Shown here: positions 33,515-44,971 of the stretch, piece after piece
How positions within the stretch are numbered: the stretch's first letter is position 1
How the letters are laid out: each line of letters opens with the position of its first letter
Source: Nitrospinota bacterium
GTDB taxonomy: Bacteria; UBA8248
Direction: 5' to 3'
Assembly (NCBI GenBank): GCA_029937135.1
Contig: JAPYQX010000001.1
Location: 1 to 64,000, forward strand
Length of the DNA stretch: 64,000 bases
Notes under the pieces: model-generated
What the model was told of the DNA's origin: nothing
What the model saw: the letters and a program-made list of their open reading frames with translations, nothing else
The model's database searches: none
Position numbers and translations under genes: made by a program

Positions 33515-35809
33515 TCACCTTTTCGATTTCTTCGTAGATTGGCTCTGCTTTCCGTAGATTCGCCGATATTCGTCAAGATAGCCGAGAACTTTTTTAACGT
33601 AATTGCGCGTTTCCTGATAAGGGATTCGTTCGATAAAAACTTCAATGGGCTCCTCGCCCCGCCTGGCCCACCATTTCTTAACCACCCTTTTGCCGGCGTT
33701 GTAGCTGGCGATCGCCGGAACGAGTTCACCCTTGAATCCTTTCACCAGATCGCCCAGATAACGCGCCCCGAGGCGCACGTTCAGCGCCGGGTCGAACAGG
33801 GCTTTATCCGAGGGCCGGGGGATTTTAAGTTTTCGGGACAACCGCCGCGCCGTGGCGGGCATGAGCTGCATGAGCCCGATGGCCCCGGCGCGCGAAAAAG
33901 CGTTTCGGTCGAAAAAACTCTCCGCGCGGATGATGGCGTTGACGAGGAGCGTATCGGCGTCGCCCGGCCTTTTTTTGTTTTGTTGGAGGGGAAACGCTAT
34001 TTTCCAAAAAGAAGGCGGCAGATCTTTTCCCCCCGACCGGACGGCATCCCAGAAGGATTTGTGCATGATTTTTATCGCCATGTCATGGCGTTCTCCATTG
34101 AGGTACGCCCTGGCGGTCCGGAGTTTGAAGTAGGACGAGGGCCCCAGCCGCTTGAATTCCTCGGCGGCCAGGAAATAAAACCCCATGGAGCCGAGCAACT
34201 CCCCCGCCCGCCAGTGGTTCATCGAGCCCTTGGTGAGGATGTTTTTCGGGGGGTTAAGCCAATTCCGGTAGCCGGCCGTGGGCCGGGGAATCGGCTTGGG
34301 GGCGAATCCCGACTCGCGGGCCATGCGCCCGAGGGCGGTTATCGCCCGCTGGCCGTAGTAGCGGTGCCGATAGATCCGGGCGCATTTCAGGAAAAGCGCC
34401 TCGGCCTTTTCCCGCTCCCCCGCCCGTTCGGCGGCTGTGGCGCCCCAGAAGAGGGCCGAGGAGGCGAGGCGGTGATTTGGATGGAGGGCTTCGAATTTCT
34501 CGAATCCCCGGGCCGCCTCGAAATAATCTTTTTCTCTTAAAAGAATCCACGAAAGCTGCCAGCGGGCTTTCGGGGCAAGCGGCGAGTAGGGATGTTTTTG
34601 AATGACCTCCCGGTAGAAGCGGGCGGCGTTTTCATACTCGCCGTCGTCCTCGCTGACCCGCGCGAGGAGAAACCGCGTCCGCCCCGCCCACATCCCGTTG
34701 GGGGCCTCCTCCAGAAGCGCGCTTGCCTCGGACTTGAAGGCCAGATGATCGTGGCGGCGCAGTTGATTTCGGGTCAGATAGAAGCGGGCCTGCGCGCGGG
34801 CGGGGGAATCGGCGGGAAACAGATGAACGGCTTCCCGGAGCGCCCGCTGGGCTTTTTCGGTCCGGCGGAGTGAATAAAGGGTAAGCGATTCGTAGAGGCT
34901 GACCTCTCGCTGATGAGGGGATGCCGGAAAGAGGCGGGTCAGCTCCCGGTAGGCCCCAAGGGCTTTTTCGTAGTGATATTTCTTCTGAAGATGCCGGGCC
35001 CTGAGAAAATAGTCGCGCGGCCCGAAGGGGCGAAGGGGAGGGGCCAGGGCCTGGCCGGCCTCACCGGCCCGCTCGAGGGCGCGCTTCGAGGCGGCGCTCT
35101 CCGGGTAGCGGAGCCATAGCCGCCTCCATGCGACCGTGGCTTCCCTCATGCGCCCGCCTCCCTCGAAAGCCTTGGCCCTCCTGGCCAGAAATTTTCCCGC
35201 TTTTTCGTGATTCGGTTTATGGCGAAGCAACTCGCCGAGCCGGGCGGCGGCGCGAAGAAATCGGCCGTTTTGAAACTCGATCCGGGCCATCGTCTCCAGA
35301 GCGTCCGCGACGTGCGGACTCGCCGGGTCGGTAAGAGTTAATTTCTCCAGCGCCTTTTTCGCCGCCTCGCCGTCCTTGGCGGCAAGCGACGCCCTTGCCG
35401 AAAAGTGAAGGATATGGGAGCGAAGCTCGGGCGCTTGGCGAAGGGCGCGTCTGAAATAGGATACGGCGTCCTGGTTGCGTTTCAGCTTTAACGAAGCGTA
35501 ACCGAGTAAAAAAGAGCGGCGACCGTTCAACTGAGAGGTGTGTTCCTCCAGCCGGGACACCAGCTTTTTATAATTTTTCTTTTTGATGAGACGAAGTAAA
35601 TCTTTTGGAAGCGCGGAAATCATCGGTGGTTTTTTCCGCTTGTTTCTTCTCTTGCTTGTTTTCTTTTTTAATTTGAAACCGGTTTTGGAGGGTTTCTTCA
35701 AATCAATGGAGGGGATCGGTATTTTAGGAGCGGAATGGGAATGGGAAAGGGAAGCAAAAGAATATACGGCGGCGAATGTCAGAGTGAAAATAATTTTTCG
35801 GCGAACCAT
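33515..35809 (-). CDS. slt: Soluble lytic murein transglycosylase with TPR-like U-domain
   Basis: A 764-residue exported enzyme. The first 27 residues (KIIFTLTFAAVYSFASLSHS) form a signal peptide, followed by a Lys-rich segment (KTGFKLKKKTSKRRNKRKKP) and a long helical TPR-like superhelix to about residue 600. The catalytic SLT domain fills about 615-755: LLVNAIIRAESFF with the catalytic Glu, GAIGLMQLMPATARRL and IASYNAGKRVVKKWW. It cleaves peptidoglycan between MurNAc and GlcNAc, leaving 1,6-anhydro-MurNAc in the periplasm. Its ATG overlaps the stop of the upstream amidohydrolase as TAATG, and anmK follows after three bases. Confidence 0.93.
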   Translation of the reverse strand: MVRRKIIFTLTFAAVYSFASLSHSHSAPKIPIPSIDLKKPSKTGFKLKKKTSKRRNKRKKPPMISALPKDLLRLIKKKNYKKLVSRLEEHTSQLNGRRSFLLGYASLKLKRNQDAVSYFRRALRQAPELRSHILHFSARASLAAKDGEAAKKALEKLTLTDPASPHVADALETMARIEFQNGRFLRAAARLGELLRHKPNHEKAGKFLARRAKAFEGGGRMREATVAWRRLWLRYPESAASKRALERAGEAGQALAPPLRPFGPRDYFLRARHLQKKYHYEKALGAYRELTRLFPASPHQREVSLYESLTLYSLRRTEKAQRALREAVHLFPADSPARAQARFYLTRNQLRRHDHLAFKSEASALLEEAPNGMWAGRTRFLLARVSEDDGEYENAARFYREVIQKHPYSPLAPKARWQLSWILLREKDYFEAARGFEKFEALHPNHRLASSALFWGATAAERAGEREKAEALFLKCARIYRHRYYGQRAITALGRMARESGFAPKPIPRPTAGYRNWLNPPKNILTKGSMNHWRAGELLGSMGFYFLAAEEFKRLGPSSYFKLRTARAYLNGERHDMAIKIMHKSFWDAVRSGGKDLPPSFWKIAFPLQQNKKRPGDADTLLVNAIIRAESFFDRNAFSRAGAIGLMQLMPATARRLSRKLKIPRPSDKALFDPALNVRLGARYLGDLVKGFKGELVPAIASYNAGKRVVKKWWARRGEEPIEVFIERIPYQETRNYVKKVLGYLDEYRRIYGKQSQSTKKSKR

Positions 35810-37041
35810 TACTTTTTCGCGGTTCCGGTGCTTGAAGCCGGGCGCCCGCCCTCGACCCGAAGCTTTTCGTTTCGAAACGCTTCCTTGACCCGGTCTCTCG
35901 CTTTTTTATCGAGGAAGATATCGACGCCGGTCATCGCGAGAGCCTTGGCCCCGAGGATAAGTGTTTTTTTCCCGGCGACTCCTCCAGCAGCCCTGGCGAA
36001 GGCCTGCGTGTGCGCGGAGATATCGGGCGATACCATTTGAATCTCGGGATGAATGGTGGGCGCGTTCTGGCTGGCGTTCCCGACATCCGAAGAACCCATG
36101 GCAAGGGGAGGAAGCGGATCCAGCTCAAAGACGCCCAGACTTTCGAGATTTTTTCTGAATAGAGAGGCCAACTCTCCGTTTACGCGCATGGGCGCGTAGG
36201 TGATCGGATTTTTTTCGACGCGGACCCTGGTTCCGGTGGCGCGCGCCGCCCCCCTGGCGCAGTTGATGACTCGCTGGACAATATCATCGAGGCCTTTCGC
36301 GGTTTCACTCCGGACGTAAAACCAGGCGGATGCCTTTTCGGGGATGATGTTGGGCGCTTCTCCGCCCTCGGTGATCACTCCGTGGACCTTGGCGCCCGGC
36401 GGAAGGTGCTGCCTGAGAGCGGAAATGGCGCTGAATGTGGCGAGAACGCCATCCAGCGCGTTGATTCCTTTTTCGTGGGCCGCCGATGCATGGGAGGCTT
36501 TGCCGTGAAAACGAAATCGAAGCTCCGCCAGGGCGAGGAAATTGACCATCGCGCGGGTCTCCCCCGAAGGATGCATCATCATATTGGCGTCGATTTTCCG
36601 GAAAAAACCCTTTTTCGCCATGATAACTTTTCCGCCCCCGCCCTCCTCGGCGGGTGTCCCAAGGACCTGGACGCCGCCTGCCTCGGGCCCCAAGACACTG
36701 ACCAGCGCGGCGCCGGCTCCTGCGCTGGCCATGGCGATTACGTTGTGCCCGCAGGCATGTCCCAGGCCGGGAAGAGCATCGTATTCGGCCATGAACGAGA
36801 CCACCGGCTTGCCCGCGCCCTTGGCCGGACGTTTTGCCCTGAAAGCGGTGGGAAGGTCCGCCACCCCCATCTCGACGCTGAAGCCCCGCTCCTCCAGGAA
36901 CCGGGCGACGGCCGCCGAGGCGCGTTTTTCCTGAAAAGCCAGTTCGGGGTGGCGGTGGAGTTCGAGGGAAAGGGACCAAAGAGAAGGCACTGCCACATCG
37001 ATGCTCACGGCGACAGCGGATTTGATTCGGTCGAGTTCCAT
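35809..37041 (-). CDS. M20 family amidohydrolase (AbgB/HipO type)
   Basis: The protein has 410 residues from ATG 37041; the frame is open 20 codons upstream, but MELDRIKSAV fits the family start. Metal motifs: LELHRHPELAFQEKRA near residue 28, GLGHACGHNVIAMAS near 95 (the C-G-H of this branch), TPAEEGGGGKVIMA near 130 and MMHPSGETRAMVN near 155. SHASAAHEKGINALDGVLAT is the dimerisation domain. Relatives cleave N-acyl-amino acids, p-aminobenzoyl-glutamate or dipeptides. It is the first gene of the operon with slt, anmK and another M20 enzyme. The start is divergent from tolQ with about 90 bases between, which must hold both promoters. Confidence 0.88.
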   Translation of the reverse strand: MELDRIKSAVAVSIDVAVPSLWSLSLELHRHPELAFQEKRASAAVARFLEERGFSVEMGVADLPTAFRAKRPAKGAGKPVVSFMAEYDALPGLGHACGHNVIAMASAGAGAALVSVLGPEAGGVQVLGTPAEEGGGGKVIMAKKGFFRKIDANMMMHPSGETRAMVNFLALAELRFRFHGKASHASAAHEKGINALDGVLATFSAISALRQHLPPGAKVHGVITEGGEAPNIIPEKASAWFYVRSETAKGLDDIVQRVINCARGAARATGTRVRVEKNPITYAPMRVNGELASLFRKNLESLGVFELDPLPPLAMGSSDVGNASQNAPTIHPEIQMVSPDISAHTQAFARAAGGVAGKKTLILGAKALAMTGVDIFLDKKARDRVKEAFRNEKLRVEGGRPASSTGTAKK

Positions 37042-37129
37042 GACAAGGACCCATGGGCGGATTGACCAGCGATTATCGCCGGAGCTTAGAATTGATGTCA
37101 ACGATTCGTCGAAAACAACTGTATTGACG

Positions 37130-37933
37130 ATGATTGTTAAAAAAGCAATACTTTTCCTGCCCGCCCGACGGAGAATGGTCTTGCAGTTTATTCTTGCACC
37201 GGCGCTGGCGGTTGGCGAAAGCTTGCCCGCTGCTCAGACTGGTTTGGATATCTGGAGCCTGGCCTTTGGCTCCAGCGGTGTTGTTTTTTTTGTCCTGCTT
37301 ATCTTGATTTTTTTCTCGTTGGCCTCCTGGGCGATTATCATCTGGAAATTCATCGAACTTCGGCGGGCGAAAATCGCCTGTGATGATTTCCTGATGACTT
37401 TCTGGCAAGCCAAGCGGCTCGATCAGCTCTACGAGGAGGCCGTCGTCACCGAGGGAAATCCCGTTGTCGAGGTTTTCACGGCGGGCTACCGCGAGGCGGA
37501 GCATGTCCTCAAGGCGCGGACGAGAAACGCCTCCGAGGATTCGTCGGTCCTGACCTCCGAGCTGTCAGGCGTGGAGAGCGTGGAGCGCGCTCTCCGGCGG
37601 GCGGCGAACCAGGAAATCTCAAACCTCGAGCGCCTTATTACTTTTTTGGCCACGACGGCCAGCGCGACCCCGTTTATCGGTCTTTTTGGAACCGTTTGGG
37701 GGATCATGAAATCGTTTCGCGACATCGGCGTCCAGGGGTCCGCCGGGCTGGCGGTCGTCGCTCCCGGAATCAGCGAGGCGCTGATCGCCACGGCGCTCGG
37801 CCTGGCGGCGGCGATTCCCGCTGTTATCGCGTATAATCACTTTCAGAATCGCATCAAGGTTCTCTCCGACGAAATCGAGAACTTTACAGCGGACTTTCTC
37901 AATCTCGTTGGTCGCCATTTCATGAGTATGTAG
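37130..37933 (+). CDS. tolQ: Tol-Pal system proton channel TolQ
   Basis: The protein has 267 residues from ATG 37130; ATG 37175 is an alternative, and upstream frame to 37001 overlaps the divergent gene. Three membrane segments: the first VVFFVLLILIFFSLASWAII near residue 52, the second and third around FLATTASATPFIGLFGTVWG (residues 165-190) and GISEALIATALGLAAAIPAV (210-235). The T-x-x-x-x-P-x-x-G-L-x-G-T-V motif is diagnostic for TolQ/ExbB/MotA channels. With TolR it uses the proton gradient to energise TolA. It begins the tolQ-R-A-B block. Confidence 0.93.
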   Translation: MIVKKAILFLPARRRMVLQFILAPALAVGESLPAAQTGLDIWSLAFGSSGVVFFVLLILIFFSLASWAIIIWKFIELRRAKIACDDFLMTFWQAKRLDQLYEEAVVTEGNPVVEVFTAGYREAEHVLKARTRNASEDSSVLTSELSGVESVERALRRAANQEISNLERLITFLATTASATPFIGLFGTVWGIMKSFRDIGVQGSAGLAVVAPGISEALIATALGLAAAIPAVIAYNHFQNRIKVLSDEIENFTADFLNLVGRHFMSM

Positions 37934-37949
37934 GCTCCGGAGCGGACAT

Positions 37950-38399
37950 TTGGCCGGTCACATCAACCGCGGCGGCGGCTCACGCCTATCGGAAATCAAC
38001 GTAACCCCCTTTGTGGACGTGATGCTCGTCCTGCTGATTATTTTCATGGTAACGGCTCCGATGCTCGAACAGCAGCAGAGCCAAGTGAATGTCGATCTAC
38101 CCGACGTGATGGCCGCTCCATCGAGCGCGGCCGAGGGCGCCGTAGTCATCACGGTGGATATCGGCCGGCGAATTTATATTAACGATAACGAAGTAAAACC
38201 GGAGGATCTCGAGGTGAAGCTGACCCTCCTATTTAAAAGCCGGGCGCGCAAGGAGATTTTCCTCCGGGCCGATCAGGCCGTACCCTATGGCGATGTGGTG
38301 AAGACAATGGCGGCCATCCGCAAAGCGGGAATCACGCACCTAAACATGGTAACCGAACCGCTGGAGCGTAAAAGCAGAAAAACCTCACGCCGCCGATAA
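37950..38399 (+). CDS. tolR: Tol-Pal system protein TolR
   Basis: The protein has 149 residues from TTG 37950, with CCGGAG eight bases upstream. SEINVTPFVDVMLVLLIIFM near residues 14-33 is the single membrane helix with the proton-carrying Asp of ExbD/TolR proteins; the rest is the periplasmic domain (RADQAVPYGDVVKTMAAIRK near 105). It lies 16 bases after tolQ and 15 before tolA. In the complex it couples proton flow through TolQ to TolA movement and binds peptidoglycan. Confidence 0.94.
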   Translation: MAGHINRGGGSRLSEINVTPFVDVMLVLLIIFMVTAPMLEQQQSQVNVDLPDVMAAPSSAAEGAVVITVDIGRRIYINDNEVKPEDLEVKLTLLFKSRARKEIFLRADQAVPYGDVVKTMAAIRKAGITHLNMVTEPLERKSRKTSRRR

Positions 38400-38414
38400 G
38401 CCCAGTTTCATAAA

Positions 38415-39533
38415 ATGAGCGAAAAAACCCCCAACCCCCCCTCCGGAGAAACCTCCGGCTCCACCCCGCCCCTCAGGGGGTTCGGCGGAGCGCCGTATAA
38501 TGGCGGGGTGCGCGTTCTTTTCCGCGATAAAAAGTTCCGGTGGGCCTGGGGAATTTCGCTCATCCTCCACGCGGTGCTGTTCGCTACCGCCGCATGGTCC
38601 CCCTCGTCGGCGAATTACCGATTCTTCGGGAGCGGAACGGCGGTCAGCCTCGTGGGGGTGGACGAAATCCCGGGGGGGTCGGCCCGAGGAAAATCCGGTG
38701 ATCGCCCGGAGGACGTACAAAAGCCCAAATCCTCCGGAGGCGGCAAGGCCCGGAAAATCGCCGCGCCCGAAAAAAATAGCAAGAAAAAAAAGACCAAGGC
38801 CCGGAAAATCGCCGCGCCCGAAAAAAATAGCAAGAAAAAAAAGACCAAGGCGCGTAAACGCCGGGTCCGGAAGAAAAAATTTCCTCCGAAAAAATCGGCC
38901 AGAAAGCTACTGTTAGATAAGAAAAAAAAGAATAAAAAGAAGAAGAAAAAAATGAGCAGGGTGCACCGGGCCCGGCTCAAGCGGCTGAGAGCGCGCCGGG
39001 CCAGGCTGAAAAAATGGCGCAACAGACAAAAGAAGGTGGTCAAGGGCAAGGCGAAGGCGCCCTCTTCCTCCAGGCCTCCTTCTGCCAAGAAGAGCCGAAA
39101 AACGAAGAAGCTGGTCGGAGACCGCGTCGCGAAAGTTGCGCCGGCCAAGCCTAAGGCAGGTTACCCCGGCGAGGGCGGGGGTGACGGCCAGGGCGGCGGG
39201 AGTTTGGGCGGCGGGAGCGGCGGGGTCGCGCGGACCGAAATCGACCGTTATTATGGTCTCCTGGGCGAGCGGGTGAGAAATTTCTGGACCGTTCCGGAGA
39301 TTTTCTCCGATCTCGAAAAACTAAGGACCGTTGTGATTTTCGATGTTTCGCGCGAGGGTGAAATTCGCCGTCTCCGCATCGAGAAAACGAGCGGCAACCG
39401 GATATACGAGACCGCAGCGCTGCGGGCGGTTCAGCGCGCCGCCAACCCCTCTCTTCCTCGGCCGCCCAATACGGTGACGGAAGAGTGGCTCCAATTGGGC
39501 TTTCGATTTTGCGGGAAGAGTTTATGCCGTTAA
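38415..39533 (+). CDS. tolA: TolA/TonB-like periplasmic linker protein
   Basis: A 372-residue protein. Residues about 42-62 (WAWGISLILHAVLFATAAWS) form the single membrane helix with the S-x3-H pattern of TolA/TonB. Residues 85-250 are extremely Lys/Arg-rich and include a tandem ARKIAAPEKNSKKKK repeat and KKKKNKKKKKK-type runs, a long positively charged linker across the periplasm. Residues about 275-365 form a TonB-type C-terminal domain (VRNFWTVPEIFSDLEKLRTV, then GEIRRLRIEKTSGN). It connects TolQR in the inner membrane with TolB/Pal. The linker is more basic than the Ala-rich one of enteric TolA. Confidence 0.87.
   Translation: MSEKTPNPPSGETSGSTPPLRGFGGAPYNGGVRVLFRDKKFRWAWGISLILHAVLFATAAWSPSSANYRFFGSGTAVSLVGVDEIPGGSARGKSGDRPEDVQKPKSSGGGKARKIAAPEKNSKKKKTKARKIAAPEKNSKKKKTKARKRRVRKKKFPPKKSARKLLLDKKKKNKKKKKKMSRVHRARLKRLRARRARLKKWRNRQKKVVKGKAKAPSSSRPPSAKKSRKTKKLVGDRVAKVAPAKPKAGYPGEGGGDGQGGGSLGGGSGGVARTEIDRYYGLLGERVRNFWTVPEIFSDLEKLRTVVIFDVSREGEIRRLRIEKTSGNRIYETAALRAVQRAANPSLPRPPNTVTEEWLQLGFRFCGKSLCR
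38745..38846 (+). repeat. Exact 51-bp tandem repeat in tolA
   Basis: The 51 bases at 38745-38795 are repeated without change at 38796-38846. They encode KARKIAAPEKNSKKKKT twice. Exact identity means a very recent duplication; the length (17 codons) keeps the frame. The A-rich runs inside (seven and eight A) are slippage-prone. Confidence 0.92.
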
Positions 39534-40918
39534 CGGAGATGATTCTGATGATTCGGACTGGAACCTGGCGGGGGAGAATTGGCCGCCGCCGCAGTGGATG
39601 GATTGCCGCGGGGGTTGTTTTGTTTGTGCTGGCGGCCGGGGGAGGCTTCACGGGGCGGGCCGAGGGTGCTCCCAAGGGCCGCGTCTATATGGATTTATAC
39701 TCGCCAAGCGCGAGGAGAATTCGCCTTGCCATCCCCGAGCTTCGCCCGCTGGGGGGCAAACGCGACCCGATGGGGCTTCGCATCGCCGAGATTATCGAAT
39801 CCGATCTTCAGCGCAGCGGTTTGTTTTTCGTCCGAAACCGGAAAGGGTATCTCGAGAATCCGCTTAAATCGGGAATCCGGAAAAACGAGCAGCGCTTCAA
39901 GGAATGGCTCAACGTCGTCAAGGTCGAGGGATTGATCAAAGGGGGCTACCGCATATCGGGAAATACGATTGAAGTGGAAATGTATCTCTACGACACCGCG
40001 CGCGGGGTGCAGGAGCTCGGGAAGCGGTACCGCTATCCTCGTTCGAACTGGAGGCTGCTCGCACACCGGTTCGCCAATTCCGTGCTCGAGCGCTACACCG
40101 GCCAAAAAGGTATATTCCACACCCAGCTTGCTTTTGTGTCCCGCCGCTCCATAAAACACCGGGGCGAAATTTACATCATGGATTGGGATGGCGCCCAGCT
40201 CCGCCGCGTCACGCGCAACGGGCAGGGCAACAACGCCCCCGTCTGGTCGCCGGACGGAAAATGGCTGGCCTACTCATCTTTTAAAACGAGGGTGCCCGGC
40301 GTATTTATTCTTCCGACGAACGGGGGCAGGGAGTTCCGGGTTAGCTCGAGGCGGGACCAGGCGATTGGCGGCGCGTTCTCCCCGGACAGCCGTTATTTCG
40401 CCTACTCCCAACTCACCGGCCGAAACTATGAAATTTACCGGTACGATATGTTCTCTCGTGTGAGGAAGCGCCTTACGAGAAATTTTGGAGTCGATGTTAC
40501 GCCGTCCTTTTCACCGGACGGTAAAAAAATCGTGTTTTCTTCGGGCCGCAACGGAAACCCCCAGATCTACGTCATGAACGTCAACGGCTCCGGGGTGCGG
40601 CGAATCTCTCAGCGGGGGACCTACAATACCGAGCCGGAATGGAGCCCCAGGGGCGACCGAATCGCTTTTACCGGCCGGGTTACGGACGGCTCCTCCATCG
40701 ATATCGTTACGGTGAATCCCGACGGGAGCGATTTGCGCCGCCTGACCGGGGGCCAGCGAAGGAATGAGTCTCCCACCTGGTCTCCGGACGGCAGGAATAT
40801 TGCGTTTTCCTCAGATCGCTCGGGCCAGAAATACATTTATGTGATGACCTCGGCCGGAACCCAGCTAAAACGCCTTCAATTGGGACAAGAACCCTCCTGG
40901 TCGCCCTCTCTCCCGTGA
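39524..40918 (+). CDS. tolB: Tol-Pal system beta-propeller protein TolB
   Basis: The protein has 464 residues from ATG 39524, which overlaps the end of tolA by ten bases and follows GGGAAGAG. The signal peptide is WIAAGVVLFVLAAGGGFTGR with cleavage near GAPKG. Residues 45-190 form the N-terminal alpha/beta domain (LRIAEIIESDLQRSGLFFV), and residues 195-460 the six-bladed propeller with repeats WSPDGKWLAYSS, FSPDSRYFAYSQ, FSPDGKKIVFSS, WSPRGDRIAFTG and WSPDGRNIAFSS. It binds Pal in the periplasm and hands it to TolA during outer-membrane constriction. Confidence 0.95.
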   Translation: MPLTEMILMIRTGTWRGRIGRRRSGWIAAGVVLFVLAAGGGFTGRAEGAPKGRVYMDLYSPSARRIRLAIPELRPLGGKRDPMGLRIAEIIESDLQRSGLFFVRNRKGYLENPLKSGIRKNEQRFKEWLNVVKVEGLIKGGYRISGNTIEVEMYLYDTARGVQELGKRYRYPRSNWRLLAHRFANSVLERYTGQKGIFHTQLAFVSRRSIKHRGEIYIMDWDGAQLRRVTRNGQGNNAPVWSPDGKWLAYSSFKTRVPGVFILPTNGGREFRVSSRRDQAIGGAFSPDSRYFAYSQLTGRNYEIYRYDMFSRVRKRLTRNFGVDVTPSFSPDGKKIVFSSGRNGNPQIYVMNVNGSGVRRISQRGTYNTEPEWSPRGDRIAFTGRVTDGSSIDIVTVNPDGSDLRRLTGGQRRNESPTWSPDGRNIAFSSDRSGQKYIYVMTSAGTQLKRLQLGQEPSWSPSLP

Positions 40919-40937
40919 CGAGGGTCACAAAAATACA

Positions 40938-40959
40938 GGATAAGGCTTGCCCCTTATCC
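40938..40959 (+). promoter_or_regulatory. 8-bp inverted repeat after tolB
   Basis: GGATAAGG, six bases, CCTTATCC lies 20 bases behind the tolB stop. No T-run follows, so it is not a terminator; it may be an operator or an RNA hairpin that protects the 3' end. Confidence 0.4.
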
Positions 40960-41040
40960 ATCAAGGCCTTATACTCTCCCATCGTGACTTCAATGAATGT
41001 GGGGGCACCATCCCGCCCTGATTCGGGGGCGTATCTTGTG

Positions 41041-41066
41041 AAGGGGACGGCTCCCCTTTGTTTTTA
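41041..41066 (+). terminator. Probable terminator between tolB and pal
   Basis: AAGGGG (41041-41046), loop ACGGCT, CCCCTT (41053-41058), then TGTTTTTA. The stem is short but the T-tract is good. If real, pal has its own promoter in the remaining 55 bases. Confidence 0.55.
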
Positions 41067-41119
41067 TGCTTCCCGCTCCAATTGAATACTATACAGAGGG
41101 CTGCGAGGAGGATGTTTGA

Positions 41120-41698
41120 ATGGGATATATCAAGCAATTTAAATTCGTTGTACTAGGAGGAGCAGCCCTGCTCCTTGCGGTGGGATGTGCTCAGCAGACG
41201 GTAAAATCCGATGAAGCGGTGGCTTCGGCTTCCCCGGCCATGAAAATGGGGAAATCTTCTACTCCCCGGGCCATGAGCGAAGGGAGCATGACCGAGTCCG
41301 AACGCCGGCGAAAGCGGGCGACCTTCAAAAGATCGTTGAGCGAATTCGAGGATTCTCTTGTCTATTTCGATTTTGATCGCTCGGCAATCCGGGCCGATAT
41401 GCGGGCTGTCCTCGACCGCAAGGCGCAATTTCTCCTCGATTTTTCGACCGTTCGCATCCAGATCGAGGGTCATTGCGACGAAAGGGGCACCGCCGAGTAT
41501 AATGTCGCCCTGGGCCACCGCCGCGGCCAGACCGCGAAGGACTATCTGGTCTCGCTCGGTGTGGCGTCTTCGAGAATTGATACGGTAAGCTATGGGGAAG
41601 AGCGGCCCTCCAATGCGGCCTCCCACGAGCTCGCGTGGGCCCAGAATCGCCGGGCGAAATTCAACGTGATTGGCGGCATTCCCTCGGGGATGAATTAA
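41120..41698 (+). CDS. pal: Peptidoglycan-associated lipoprotein Pal
   Basis: A 192-residue lipoprotein. The signal ends LLLAVGCAQQ, placing the lipidated Cys near residue 23. The OmpA-type domain starts at about 75: DSLVYFDFDRSAIRADMRAV, then IQIEGHCDERGTAEYNVALG with the Asp and Arg that bind diaminopimelate, and GEERPSNAASHELAWAQNRR. It anchors the outer membrane to peptidoglycan and is mobilised by TolB/TolA. GAGGAGG stands nine bases before the ATG. A very strong terminator follows directly. Confidence 0.95.
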   Translation: MGYIKQFKFVVLGGAALLLAVGCAQQTVKSDEAVASASPAMKMGKSSTPRAMSEGSMTESERRRKRATFKRSLSEFEDSLVYFDFDRSAIRADMRAVLDRKAQFLLDFSTVRIQIEGHCDERGTAEYNVALGHRRGQTAKDYLVSLGVASSRIDTVSYGEERPSNAASHELAWAQNRRAKFNVIGGIPSGMN

Positions 41699-41724
41699 GG
41701 ATTTTGTTTTTCGCGCTTTAAAGG

Positions 41725-41758
41725 ACTCCCCGGCGGCAATCCGCCGGGGAGTTTTTTT
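41725..41758 (+). terminator. Strong terminator between pal and cpoB, covering the cpoB ribosome site
   Basis: A perfect 12-bp stem, ACTCCCCGGCGG (41725-41736) with CCGCCGGGGAGT (41741-41752), has a CAAT loop and is followed by seven T. The cpoB start codon is at 41761, only two bases past the T-run, and the only Shine-Dalgarno candidate for it, GGGGAG (41746-41751), is inside the 3' arm of the stem. Confidence 0.9.
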
Positions 41759-41760
41759 CT

Positions 41761-44860
<3,100 letters not shown>

Positions 44861-44971
44861 CGAAAATGACTGATTTTATTAGGATTTCCTGGAAATGGAC
44901 GACTCAAATCCCCCATCTACCCCGCATCCAGAATCTTCAAGCAGCAACCTGTCGAGTTGCGAGCCGGCCTC

